Source: Paludibacteraceae bacterium (GTDB lineage: Bacteria > Bacteroidota > Bacteroidia > Bacteroidales > Paludibacteraceae). From it: a stretch of DNA of 64,000 nt. Shown piece by piece: positions 38,920 to 47,408 of the stretch; within the stretch, counting starts at the first letter, position 1; each line of letters starts with the position of its first letter. The translations under genes and the position numbers were made by a program. The DNA is taken from assembly GCA_031292565.1 (NCBI GenBank), contig JARLGW010000012.1, positions 372,001 to 436,000 of the forward strand, read 5' to 3'. A model generated the notes under the pieces. It was not told the DNA's origin, searched no databases, and was given only the letters and a program-made list of their open reading frames with translations.

Positions 38920-39927
38920 ATGGGAAGAAGAAAAATTGTTATCACCCCCGAATTTACGATTACGAGCAACATGGTGAATCTGTTGGCTGAAATTACCAAA
39001 ATGCTTACACGGTTGGAATACCTGCCGCGGATGGATTTGCCCCTGCGTCGCACGATGCGCCTACAAACCATTCAAGGCATGCTCGCTATAGATGGCATCG
39101 GGATGCCGATGGAACTCATAGCGGCTATCCGAGACAATAAACACGACATACTTACACCCCTGGATATTGAGGTGCGGAATGCCATCAAGGTTTACCGGGA
39201 GGCGGATGCCGCACGATGGAATTTGTTTTCGGTATCAACGATGAATTATATCCACAAAATGCTTATGCCCGGTGGCATGAGCGAATATACCAAAGGCATG
39301 ATATGCGGTGTGGGCATTGACACGGATGGAATAGTTACCAGAAGAAACCTGCCGGCGGATAAAATTTCGGATTTGATAGCCAACCTCTTGGAGTCGTTGA
39401 AAGATACCATGGTGCATCCGCTTATTGCCGTGCCCGCGTTTCACTACGAGTTAGAGCATATACACCCGTTTGCACTTGGCAATAGCCGTGTGGGCTGGCT
39501 GTGGCAAATGCTTTTGCTGAAAAGCTGGAACAAGCTATTTGCCTACTTCCCCGTGGAACAAATGATTTATAAAGATCGAGAACATTACGTGTCGATGACG
39601 AATTATAGCACCGAAACAGGCGATTGCGCACACTACATAGAGTTTATGCTCCATGAAATTCTCGACACCATGAACCAGGTAATTTTCACCCTGGAAACTA
39701 CCCAAGAAACTACCCGAAAAGTTACCCAAGAAACTACCCTGAAAACTACCCGAGAAAAGATACTTGAGGTGCTAAAAAACAGGCCTAAAACGAGTAAAAA
39801 TGAACTAGCCTGTTTATTAGACTGCTCGCCCGACCTGATAAAATATCACATGCAAAAACTTATTAATGATGGGGTTATAGCCAGGGTAGGCTCTACCAAG
39901 GGTGGCCGATGGGAAGTGTGCCAATAG
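38920..39927 (+). CDS. Fic family protein with degenerate active-site motif, TTQETT-type linker and C-terminal HTH
   Basis: HPFALGNSRVGW in place of HPFx(D/E)GNGRxxR; linker ETTQETTRKVTQETTLKTTREK; HTH KNRPKTSKNELACLLDCSPDLIKYHMQKLINDGVIARVGSTKGGRW; start chosen at MGRRKIVITPE. Confidence 0.85.
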   Translation: MGRRKIVITPEFTITSNMVNLLAEITKMLTRLEYLPRMDLPLRRTMRLQTIQGMLAIDGIGMPMELIAAIRDNKHDILTPLDIEVRNAIKVYREADAARWNLFSVSTMNYIHKMLMPGGMSEYTKGMICGVGIDTDGIVTRRNLPADKISDLIANLLESLKDTMVHPLIAVPAFHYELEHIHPFALGNSRVGWLWQMLLLKSWNKLFAYFPVEQMIYKDREHYVSMTNYSTETGDCAHYIEFMLHEILDTMNQVIFTLETTQETTRKVTQETTLKTTREKILEVLKNRPKTSKNELACLLDCSPDLIKYHMQKLINDGVIARVGSTKGGRWEVCQ

Positions 39928-39992
39928 CGGTTGGCATTTTGGGGTTTACCGAAACAGGAAAAGTATCCTATAAAAAACTTGTCTTTTCAATG

Positions 39993-40025
39993 AACCTTTC
40001 CAAGTATTCAAAACTTGGAAGGGTT
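39993..40025. repeat. Inverted repeat downstream of second fic gene, related to 38825-38857
   Basis: AACCTTTCCAAGT ATTCAAA ACTTGGAAGGGTT (12/13 pairing). Confidence 0.75.
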
Positions 40026-40115
40026 ACACGAGAACGAATCCGTTTGATATATAATTTATTCCATTTACCAGAGTTCGGGGCAAATCCGTATCTTTGTGGT
40101 CTAAATTTGTAATTC

Positions 40116-41336
40116 ATGTTTTACCAAACACATACACTGCCAAACGGCATCCGTTTGGTGCACAAACCGGATGATTCACCCGTGGCTTATTGTGGAATGG
40201 CCATCAACACGGGTACGCGCGATGAGGCTGAAAACGAGCAGGGTATGGCTCACTTTATTGAGCACATGCTGTTTAAAGGAACCCGGAAGCGCAGGGCTTC
40301 GCATATTATCAACCGCCTGGAGGATGTGGGCGGGGAGCTCAATGCCTATACCAACAAGGAGGAAACATTTGTTTACTCCATCATACTGAAAGAGGATTTT
40401 GAGCGGGCAATGGAGCTTACGGCCGACATCGTGTTCAACTCCGTGTTCCCCGAAAATGAGATTGCGAAAGAGGTGGATGTAATACTGGACGAGATACAGT
40501 CGTACAACGACAGTCCGTCCGAACTGATATTTGATGATTTTGAAGAATTGATATTTGCCAATAGCCCTATTGGTCGTAATATCCTAGGCAAGGCCGATTT
40601 GCTGAAAAACTATACTCGTGAAGATGCCGCACGCTTTATTGCCAACAATTACCACACGGACGAGATGGTGTTCTTCTCCCTTGGCAAATTGGATTTTAAA
40701 AAGCTGGTGCTTTGGGCTGAAAAATATTTGGGTGGCTACCCGGCTTCGCTTCGCCCCTACAAGCGTGAAGTGCCCGAACTGTACGTGCCACAGGTGGTAA
40801 CCACGCACAAAGATACACATCAAATACACTTGATGATGGGTAATAGAGCTTACCCGCTGAATCACCCCGACCGATTGGGGCTGTATTTGCTCAACAATAT
40901 AATAGGGGGGCCGGGTATGAATAGCTTGCTCAACCTATCGTTGCGCGAACGAAACGGCTTGGCATACAATATAGAGTCCAGCTACTCCGGTTACACCGAT
41001 ACGGGCGTTTTTAGTATTTACCTGGGTTCCGACCCCAAGAACAAGGAGAAGTGTGTGAAGCTAATCTATCAGGAGCTAAAAAAGCTCAGAGAAGTAAAGC
41101 TCCCGGATGTGAAGCTGGCGAAATTTAAAAAACAGATGATGGGGCAACTCGCCATCTCGTCGGAAAACAAGGAGAGTATGGCATTAAACCTAGGCAAAAG
41201 CTTTTTGCATTTCAACTATATGGAGAGCTCAGAAGAGATACAGAAACGATTGGCCGATATTGATGCTGCTAAGATACAAGCTATTGCCAACGAGGTGCTG
41301 GATGAAAAACAAATGACAAGCCTGCTTTTCTTTTAA
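40116..41336 (+). CDS. M16 family zinc peptidase
   Basis: HFIEHMLFKGTRKR (HxxEH motif); 406 aa. Confidence 0.94.
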   Translation: MFYQTHTLPNGIRLVHKPDDSPVAYCGMAINTGTRDEAENEQGMAHFIEHMLFKGTRKRRASHIINRLEDVGGELNAYTNKEETFVYSIILKEDFERAMELTADIVFNSVFPENEIAKEVDVILDEIQSYNDSPSELIFDDFEELIFANSPIGRNILGKADLLKNYTREDAARFIANNYHTDEMVFFSLGKLDFKKLVLWAEKYLGGYPASLRPYKREVPELYVPQVVTTHKDTHQIHLMMGNRAYPLNHPDRLGLYLLNNIIGGPGMNSLLNLSLRERNGLAYNIESSYSGYTDTGVFSIYLGSDPKNKEKCVKLIYQELKKLREVKLPDVKLAKFKKQMMGQLAISSENKESMALNLGKSFLHFNYMESSEEIQKRLADIDAAKIQAIANEVLDEKQMTSLLFF

Positions 41337-41347
41337 AATAATGATGT

Positions 41348-41983
41348 ATGGAAGATTCTCTTTATCAATATATATTAGATCATTCGGACAAGGAGCCGGA
41401 GTTGCTACAGAAGCTAGATAGGCAGACTCATGTAACCACCATTAATCCACGTATGCTATCAGGCCACCTGCAAGGGCGCATACTGAAAATGATAACCCAA
41501 ATGGTGGGTGCTAAAACGGTGTTGGAGTTGGGCACGTTTACCGGGTATTCTGCCCTGTGCTTTGCCGAGGGACTGCCGGATGATGGCATTGTGCACACCA
41601 TTGATGACAACGACGAGCTAGAGGAATTTGCACAAGGCTTTTTCGCACAATCCGAGCACGGGTATAAAATAGTGCAACACATCGGCAAGGCATTGGAGGT
41701 TATCCCTACCATTGAGGCGCGGTTTGATTTGGTTTTTTTGGATGCTGATAAGCGGGAGTATTTGGAGTATTACCAAGCGGTATTTGACAAGGTGCACACG
41801 GGTGGATATATCCTGGCCGACAACACGCTGTGGGATGGCAAGGTGGTGCAACCCGTGGCGCACAACGACAAGCAAACCATCGCGGTGCTGGAATTTAATG
41901 ACTTCGTGGCCAACGACCCTCGCGTGGAAACGGTGATTTTGCCCTTGCGCGACGGCTTGACGCTGATACGAAAAAATAGTTAA
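41348..41983 (+). CDS. Class I SAM-dependent O-methyltransferase
   Basis: VLELGTFTGYSALCFAEGLP, FDLVFLDADKREYLEYYQ, ILADNTLWDGKV. Confidence 0.93.
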   Translation: MEDSLYQYILDHSDKEPELLQKLDRQTHVTTINPRMLSGHLQGRILKMITQMVGAKTVLELGTFTGYSALCFAEGLPDDGIVHTIDDNDELEEFAQGFFAQSEHGYKIVQHIGKALEVIPTIEARFDLVFLDADKREYLEYYQAVFDKVHTGGYILADNTLWDGKVVQPVAHNDKQTIAVLEFNDFVANDPRVETVILPLRDGLTLIRKNS

Positions 41984-41987
41984 AGGT

Positions 41988-42098
41988 AGCCCCTAAATCC
42001 CCTGAAGGGGACTTTGGGTTAGCCCAAACTGTTTGTATTTTCGGGTTGCCTCCTTTAAGGAAAGCGAAGGTCATGACTAACGGGAATAATTAGGGGTT
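41988..42098. repeat. Intergenic inverted-repeat element
   Basis: Ends agCCCCTAAat ... atTAGGGGtt; internal CCCCTGAAGGGG and TCCTTTAAGGA palindromes. Confidence 0.65.
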
Positions 42099-42169
42099 GT
42101 GTAATTTAAGACATAAAGAATACCATTTTATGAAGTGTTAATCTATAAATTATTTTATTTTTGCATAAG

Positions 42170-42592
42170 ATGAAGAAATACATTTACGAACTTAAACTAA
42201 AGGTACGCGACTACGAGTGCGACTTGCAAGGTATTGTAAATAATTCGGTGTATCAGAATTATTTAGAGCATACCCGCCATGAATTTATGTTGGCAAATAA
42301 TGTGAGTTTTGCCGATTTGCACAACCGTGGTATTGATGCTGTGGTGGCACGGGTTAACATTGAATACAAGAATTCGCTTCGTCCCGGAGATGAGTTTTTG
42401 TCCTGTTTGTATGTAAGAAAAGAAGGTATTAAATACACGTTCTATCAAGATATTTATCGGTTGCCGGATGAAAAAATTTGCATCAAGGCAAAGATTGATT
42501 CGGTGGCTGTAGTGAATGGCAAGCTAGGCCATTGCTTGGAATTGGATGAATTTGCCGCTGAGTCGGAAGATATGTTGAACAATCAAAATTGA
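42170..42592 (+). CDS. Acyl-CoA thioesterase (hotdog, 4HBT type)
   Basis: LKVRDYECDLQGIVNNSVYQNYLEHTRHEFM; start at MKKYIYE because 42161 start overlaps TATTTTTG promoter-like box. Confidence 0.88.
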   Translation: MKKYIYELKLKVRDYECDLQGIVNNSVYQNYLEHTRHEFMLANNVSFADLHNRGIDAVVARVNIEYKNSLRPGDEFLSCLYVRKEGIKYTFYQDIYRLPDEKICIKAKIDSVAVVNGKLGHCLELDEFAAESEDMLNNQN

Positions 42593-42599
42593 AAAAATT

Positions 42600-42914
42600 A
42601 TGAGCGATTTCCTGGAATTGGAAGAGAAAGTGGTGAAGATGCTGAAAACGGTATTCGACCCCGAAATCCCGGTAAATATATACGACTTGGGATTGATATA
42701 TAAATTGGAAATAGATGATGCCGGAGTGGCTAACATAGATATGACCTTGACTGCACCCAATTGCCCTGCAGCCGACTTCATCGTGGAAGACGTGCGCTTT
42801 AGAGTGGAAAGCGTGGAGGGTGTAAACGGCGTGAAAATTAATCTCGTATTTGAGCCAAGTTGGAATCGGGATATGATGAGTGAGGAAGCTAAATTAGAAC
42901 TTGGATTTTTATAG
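42600..42914 (+). CDS. SufT/MIP18-like (DUF59) iron-sulfur assembly protein
   Basis: VFDPEIPVNIYDLGLIYKLEIDDAGVANIDMTLTAPNCPAAD. Confidence 0.9.
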   Translation: MSDFLELEEKVVKMLKTVFDPEIPVNIYDLGLIYKLEIDDAGVANIDMTLTAPNCPAADFIVEDVRFRVESVEGVNGVKINLVFEPSWNRDMMSEEAKLELGFL

Positions 42915-42929
42915 TTTACCTAATTTTGA

Positions 42930-43673
42930 ATGAAGAAGACCTATTTTCTTTCCGATGCACATTTGGGTGCGTTGGTTATTAAAGACCAGCGAGCGCATGA
43001 AATGCGTCTAGTTAATTTTTTGGATAGCATTAAGCACGACGCCGAGGCTGTCTATTTACTGGGCGACATGTTCGACTTTTGGTACGAGTATAAACTCGTG
43101 GTACCCAAGGGTCATGTACGTTTTTTAGGAAAATTGGCCGAACTGGTGGACATGGGTATCGACGTGCATTTTTTTATTGGCAACCACGATATTTGGACCT
43201 TTGGTTATCTGGAAAAAGAAATAGGCTTGAAGGTGCACCGCGAACCAGAAGAGATAAACATACACGGGAAAAACTTTTTTCTAGCGCATGGCGATGGGCT
43301 TTATGATAAGAGCTTAGGCTTCAAGATTATCCGTTGGATTTTCCACAATCGTGCCTTGCAGGTATGGTACACGTGGGTTCCGCCTCGCATTGGGTTGGCG
43401 TTTGGCTACTTGTGGTCAAAAAATAATCGCATAAACGATGTTGAAAAAGACTACAGTTATATGGGGGAGGATAAGGAGCATTTAGTGCTGTTTGCTAAAG
43501 AATACTCCGAAACTCATCCGGTGGATTATTTTCTGTTTGGGCATAGACATATCCTGCTCGACCTGCAACTTAAAAACAAGAGCCGGGTAGTAATTATCGG
43601 CGATTGGTTCGAGCATTTCTCCTATGCCGTGTTTGATGGCAACGAGCTTACTTTGGAGCAGCTGGAAGCTTAG
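42930..43673 (+). CDS. lpxH: UDP-2,3-diacylglucosamine diphosphatase (LpxH-like metallophosphoesterase)
   Basis: FLSDAHLGA, LLGDMFDFWYEY, FIGNHDIW, LAHGDG, FGHRH. Confidence 0.88.
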   Translation: MKKTYFLSDAHLGALVIKDQRAHEMRLVNFLDSIKHDAEAVYLLGDMFDFWYEYKLVVPKGHVRFLGKLAELVDMGIDVHFFIGNHDIWTFGYLEKEIGLKVHREPEEINIHGKNFFLAHGDGLYDKSLGFKIIRWIFHNRALQVWYTWVPPRIGLAFGYLWSKNNRINDVEKDYSYMGEDKEHLVLFAKEYSETHPVDYFLFGHRHILLDLQLKNKSRVVIIGDWFEHFSYAVFDGNELTLEQLEA

Positions 43674-43677
43674 AGAT

Positions 43678-44058
43678 TCAATTCATCATTGCCAATGCTC
43701 CGCCGGTAATAAAAGCGGCCACCCACCACACGAAAGCATAACGGGAGTAAAGATGTAAGCCTTTTTTCACAGGTGTTGTTCCCCCGTTTTTTATCCTGAA
43801 CTGCCACAGGGAAATGCAATCAATTAGCATGGCCAGTAAGGCGGAATAACCAATTAACCCGTGTAAAGTAATCAGCCCCTTGGATGAACCGGCTACCATA
43901 AACAGGGTGGCTGTAATATCGGCCAACACGCCGAAGGAGATAAATGTGAGTACGGGAATGCTAACAACCCGTTTACGTTGTTCTAAAAAAACACCTAGCG
44001 CGTAACTTAGTAATGCCACGGCTACTACTTGTGAACCAATAATGAGGTATGTATTCAT
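43678..44058 (-). CDS. Small membrane protein, conserved hypothetical
   Basis: 126 aa, multiple hydrophobic helices. Confidence 0.65.
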   Translation of the reverse strand: MNTYLIIGSQVVAVALLSYALGVFLEQRKRVVSIPVLTFISFGVLADITATLFMVAGSSKGLITLHGLIGYSALLAMLIDCISLWQFRIKNGGTTPVKKGLHLYSRYAFVWWVAAFITGGALAMMN

Positions 44059-44408
44059 TGATTATTTAAATTTTCTTTTATTTTTCCGGTCAAAGAGTTG
44101 TACACTAGATTGTAGGAGTGGTCAATCCATTCCTTTACCTGCTTTTCGCTTACACTATCGTCCATCAGTACCTGATTCCAATGCTTCTTGTTGAAGTGAT
44201 GAGCTGGTTGCACGGCAGAGTATTGCTCCCGCAGTTCGATAACCAGTTCGGGGTCGCATTTCAGTGCAATGCGAGGTTCAGCATCCAAGGGAATCACGGC
44301 AAATATTTTGCCGCCTACTTTTAGCACAAGGGTTACGTCGTCGAACGGGAATTCTTCCGTCGCGTATTTCTTTGAGAGGCAATATTCCCGTAATGTTTCC
44401 TGATTCAT
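44055..44408 (-). CDS. MmcQ/YjbR family protein
   Basis: 117 aa; LSKKYATEEFPFDDVTLVLKVGGKIFAVIPLD...NKKHWNQVLMDDSVSEKQVKEWIDHSYNLV. Confidence 0.9.
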   Translation of the reverse strand: MNQETLREYCLSKKYATEEFPFDDVTLVLKVGGKIFAVIPLDAEPRIALKCDPELVIELREQYSAVQPAHHFNKKHWNQVLMDDSVSEKQVKEWIDHSYNLVYNSLTGKIKENLNNQ

Positions 44409-44410
44409 AT

Positions 44411-44779
44411 TTAATTTATTGGTGCCATAAAAGCATCCTCAATGTGTTCTATTTTATAGCCTCCGCTTTTTGTTGTTAAAGCAGCCACTACATCAAAGCG
44501 GGTTTCCATTTGGATGTCGAATTGCATAATATAATCGTGAGTGGCTTGCACAATACGACGAATTTTAGCATTGGTAATGGCATCTTTCGGATGCTCAAAA
44601 TATTCTGAGGAGCGCGATTTTACTTCTACCACCACCAGCATACCGTCTTTCTCGGCCACAATATCCAATTCATTTTTTTCTGAGAACCAATTGGTGTGGC
44701 GGATGTGGTATCCTTTTGCTTGCAAATACTCACGAGCTTTTCGTTCGCCTTCTTTGCCCAAATCATTATGCTCAGCCAT
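44411..44779 (-). CDS. YraN/UPF0102 family endonuclease-like protein
   Basis: GKEGERKAREYLQAKGYHIRHTNWFSEKNELDIVAEKDGMLVVVEVKSR. Confidence 0.92.
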   Translation of the reverse strand: MAEHNDLGKEGERKAREYLQAKGYHIRHTNWFSEKNELDIVAEKDGMLVVVEVKSRSSEYFEHPKDAITNAKIRRIVQATHDYIMQFDIQMETRFDVVAALTTKSGGYKIEHIEDAFMAPIN

Positions 44780-44942
44780 TTTAACCTTTTTGCGTTCAAA
44801 AGTAGAAACTTTATTTTAACTTCTCCTATTTCTTAGGCTTTAATGTCATTTTCATTTATATAAATTTAGTACATTTACAACTTGAAAATTACGTAGGCAA
44901 ATAGAGAAAATCTTTATTTTTGAAAGAAGAAATATTTGTTTG

Positions 44943-45155
44943 ATGAAGAAAAAAACAACAAAAGAACCAATAAAACAACGAACGACTTCCACCCGCAAAA
45001 ATCGTGTAGCGTTTATGCTTAACGATGAGGAGATGAAAGCGTTGAATCGTTTTATTACAACGTATAAGGTAAAAAACAAATCCCGTTTTGTAAGGGAAAC
45101 TCTTATGACCGTCATTTTAAAAAAATTTGAGGAGGATCATCCTACCCTTTTTTAA
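44943..45155 (+). CDS. Small basic ribbon-helix-helix-like protein
   Basis: About 70 aa; RKNRVAFMLNDEEMKALNRFITTYKVKNKSRFVRETLMTVILKKFE. Confidence 0.65.
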   Translation: MKKKTTKEPIKQRTTSTRKNRVAFMLNDEEMKALNRFITTYKVKNKSRFVRETLMTVILKKFEEDHPTLF

Positions 45156-45200
45156 AGGCAGGTGGAGCTATGTTGTTTTTATTAATCTTAAAGTAGAATT

Positions 45201-45857
45201 ATGATTGAAGTAATAAATATTACCAAAAGTTTTGGTGATTTGAAGGTGTTAAAAGAAGTTAGCCTGAAAGTAGATAAGGGTGAAATAGTATCGATAGTAG
45301 GCCCCAGTGGTGCAGGTAAAACCACCTTACTTCAAATTATCGGGGCGTTGGATAAAGCCGATAGTGGTTCTGTTGTAATTAGCGGAACTGAAATTAGCAA
45401 ATTGAAGGAAAAAGCATTGGCCTCTTTTCGGAACAAAGAAATTGGCTTTATTTTTCAGTTTCATCAGTTACTACCCGAATTTACCGCGTTGGAAAACGTG
45501 ATGATTCCTGCCCTGATAGCAAAAACATCGCCCAAGGAAGCAGAGAAAAAGGCGAAAGAATTACTCGATTTCTTAAAGCTGTCCGACCGTTTCGAGCACA
45601 AGCCTAATCAGCTTTCGGGTGGCGAACGCCAACGGGTTGCCGCTGCTCGTGCCATTATTAATAGTCCGTCGGTAATTCTTGCCGATGAGCCATCGGGAAG
45701 TTTGGATACTAAAAATAAAGAAGAATTGCACCGCCTTTTTTTTGATCTTCGCGACCAATTGGGGCAAACCATTATTATCGTTACTCACGATAAGCACTTA
45801 GCGTCTATTTCCGACAGAATTATAGAGATGCAGGATGGGATGATTATTCCTAACTAA
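45201..45857 (+). CDS. ABC transporter ATP-binding protein (LolD-like)
   Basis: Walker [11 protein letters not shown], signature [15 protein letters not shown], Walker B VILADEP. Confidence 0.93.
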   Translation: MIEVINITKSFGDLKVLKEVSLKVDKGEIVSIVGPSGAGKTTLLQIIGALDKADSGSVVISGTEISKLKEKALASFRNKEIGFIFQFHQLLPEFTALENVMIPALIAKTSPKEAEKKAKELLDFLKLSDRFEHKPNQLSGGERQRVAAARAIINSPSVILADEPSGSLDTKNKEELHRLFFDLRDQLGQTIIIVTHDKHLASISDRIIEMQDGMIIPN

Positions 45858-45866
45858 AAAGCAGAA

Positions 45867-47369
45867 TTATAACATAGAGAGAATTTCTTCCGCTAATTTT
45901 CGGTCATTTTGGAGCCGAGGTACTTTGTTTTGGCCCCCCAGTTTGCCTTTTTGCTTCAGCCATTCGTAGAAAATACCTTCTTTTACAGGGGTTATCTCCA
46001 GCTGTAACATGGTGAGATTTTTATATCTTTTTGCTTCGTAATCGGAGTTTATGCTTTGCAGGTTTTTATCCAGCAATTCGGCAAACTCTTCAATATTAGC
46101 AGGCTGTTTTTCAAATTCAATGAGCCATTGATGGCTTCCTTTGCTTTTGCACGACATAAACACGGGTGCTACGGTATATTCTTTTACCAACGCTCCAGTT
46201 TCGGTACACGCTTTGGATAAGGCTTTTTCTGCATTGTCGGCAATAAGCTCTTCACCAAAGGCATTGATAAAATATTTGGTTCTGCCCGTAATTTTTATCT
46301 TGTAAGGATATTTGGAGGTAAAGGTAACTGTATCGCCAATCAAGTACCGCCACAATCCGCTTGAGTTAGAAATAACCAATGCGTAGTTTGTACCCAGTTC
46401 CACTTCTTCAATGGTATATGTGTTGGGAAATGGTTTCCCTATTTCCTCCAGCGGCATAAATTCGTAGAAGGTTTGATAATCGAGCATCAGTAGCATAGAC
46501 GAGTCCGAAAGGTCATCTTGAATAGCAAAAAAACCTTCGGAGGCGTTGTATGCTTCCATGTATTTCATGTTGGGCGACGGGATGAGCTGTTTGTATTGTT
46601 CCCGGTAGGGATCAAAACTAATGCCTCCATGAATAAAAAGTTCAAGGTTCGGCCACACATCAAGGAGTGAGGTTTTCCCCGTTTTTTCCAACACTTTTTT
46701 TAGCAACGTAAGTACCCATGCCGGAGCACCCGACAGGCATGTTATATCTTCGTGAATCGTGCTGTTTATAATAGCTTCGAGCTTGGCTTCCCATTCTTTC
46801 ATTAAAATAATATCCCGGCTTGGTGCTCTAAACATATCTACCACAATGGGAATGTTTTTTAGCATAATGGCCGAAATGTCGCCTTCTATAAGATTGGCAT
46901 CATTTTTCACCAAACTTCCGCCTAGCACAAGCATTTTCCCTCTGAATACTTGAGTGCTAGGGTTTCTGTCCAAGTAAATGGCACTGGTGTCTCGCCCACC
47001 TCGGTAATGATTTTTCCATAGCATTTCTCTTGTTACGGGGATGAATTTGCTTTTAGACCCGGTGGTGCCCGACGATTTGGCAAACCAGGATATTTTTCCC
47101 GGCCAAAGCAAATTAGGTTCACCTGTTCGTATGCGGGTAATGAAAGGTTCGATGTCTTCGTATGTACATACGGGAACGCTTTCCTGGAAGGCTTTTACGG
47201 AATGGATGTCTTTGTAGCCGTGGCTTCTTCCCCAAAGGGTTTCTTCGGCAGATTCGATTAAATCGAAAAGAACCTCTTCTTGAACATGACCAGGACTGGA
47301 AGCATAGAGTTGAATTTTTCTCAACCTATGCTTCAAGCCATGTTTGATAAGGGGTTGAAGTGTGTACAT
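45867..47369 (-). CDS. GH3 auxin-responsive promoter family protein (acyl-acid-amido synthetase-like)
   Basis: 500 aa; AKSSGTTGSKSKFIPVT, YNASEGFFAIQDD, ITGRTKYFINAFGEEL, EWLKQKGKLGGQNKVPRL. Confidence 0.92.
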   Translation of the reverse strand: MYTLQPLIKHGLKHRLRKIQLYASSPGHVQEEVLFDLIESAEETLWGRSHGYKDIHSVKAFQESVPVCTYEDIEPFITRIRTGEPNLLWPGKISWFAKSSGTTGSKSKFIPVTREMLWKNHYRGGRDTSAIYLDRNPSTQVFRGKMLVLGGSLVKNDANLIEGDISAIMLKNIPIVVDMFRAPSRDIILMKEWEAKLEAIINSTIHEDITCLSGAPAWVLTLLKKVLEKTGKTSLLDVWPNLELFIHGGISFDPYREQYKQLIPSPNMKYMEAYNASEGFFAIQDDLSDSSMLLMLDYQTFYEFMPLEEIGKPFPNTYTIEEVELGTNYALVISNSSGLWRYLIGDTVTFTSKYPYKIKITGRTKYFINAFGEELIADNAEKALSKACTETGALVKEYTVAPVFMSCKSKGSHQWLIEFEKQPANIEEFAELLDKNLQSINSDYEAKRYKNLTMLQLEITPVKEGIFYEWLKQKGKLGGQNKVPRLQNDRKLAEEILSML

Positions 47370-47408
47370 TAGTTTTTAACTAACATTAAACACGAAATTT
47401 GTAGCATA

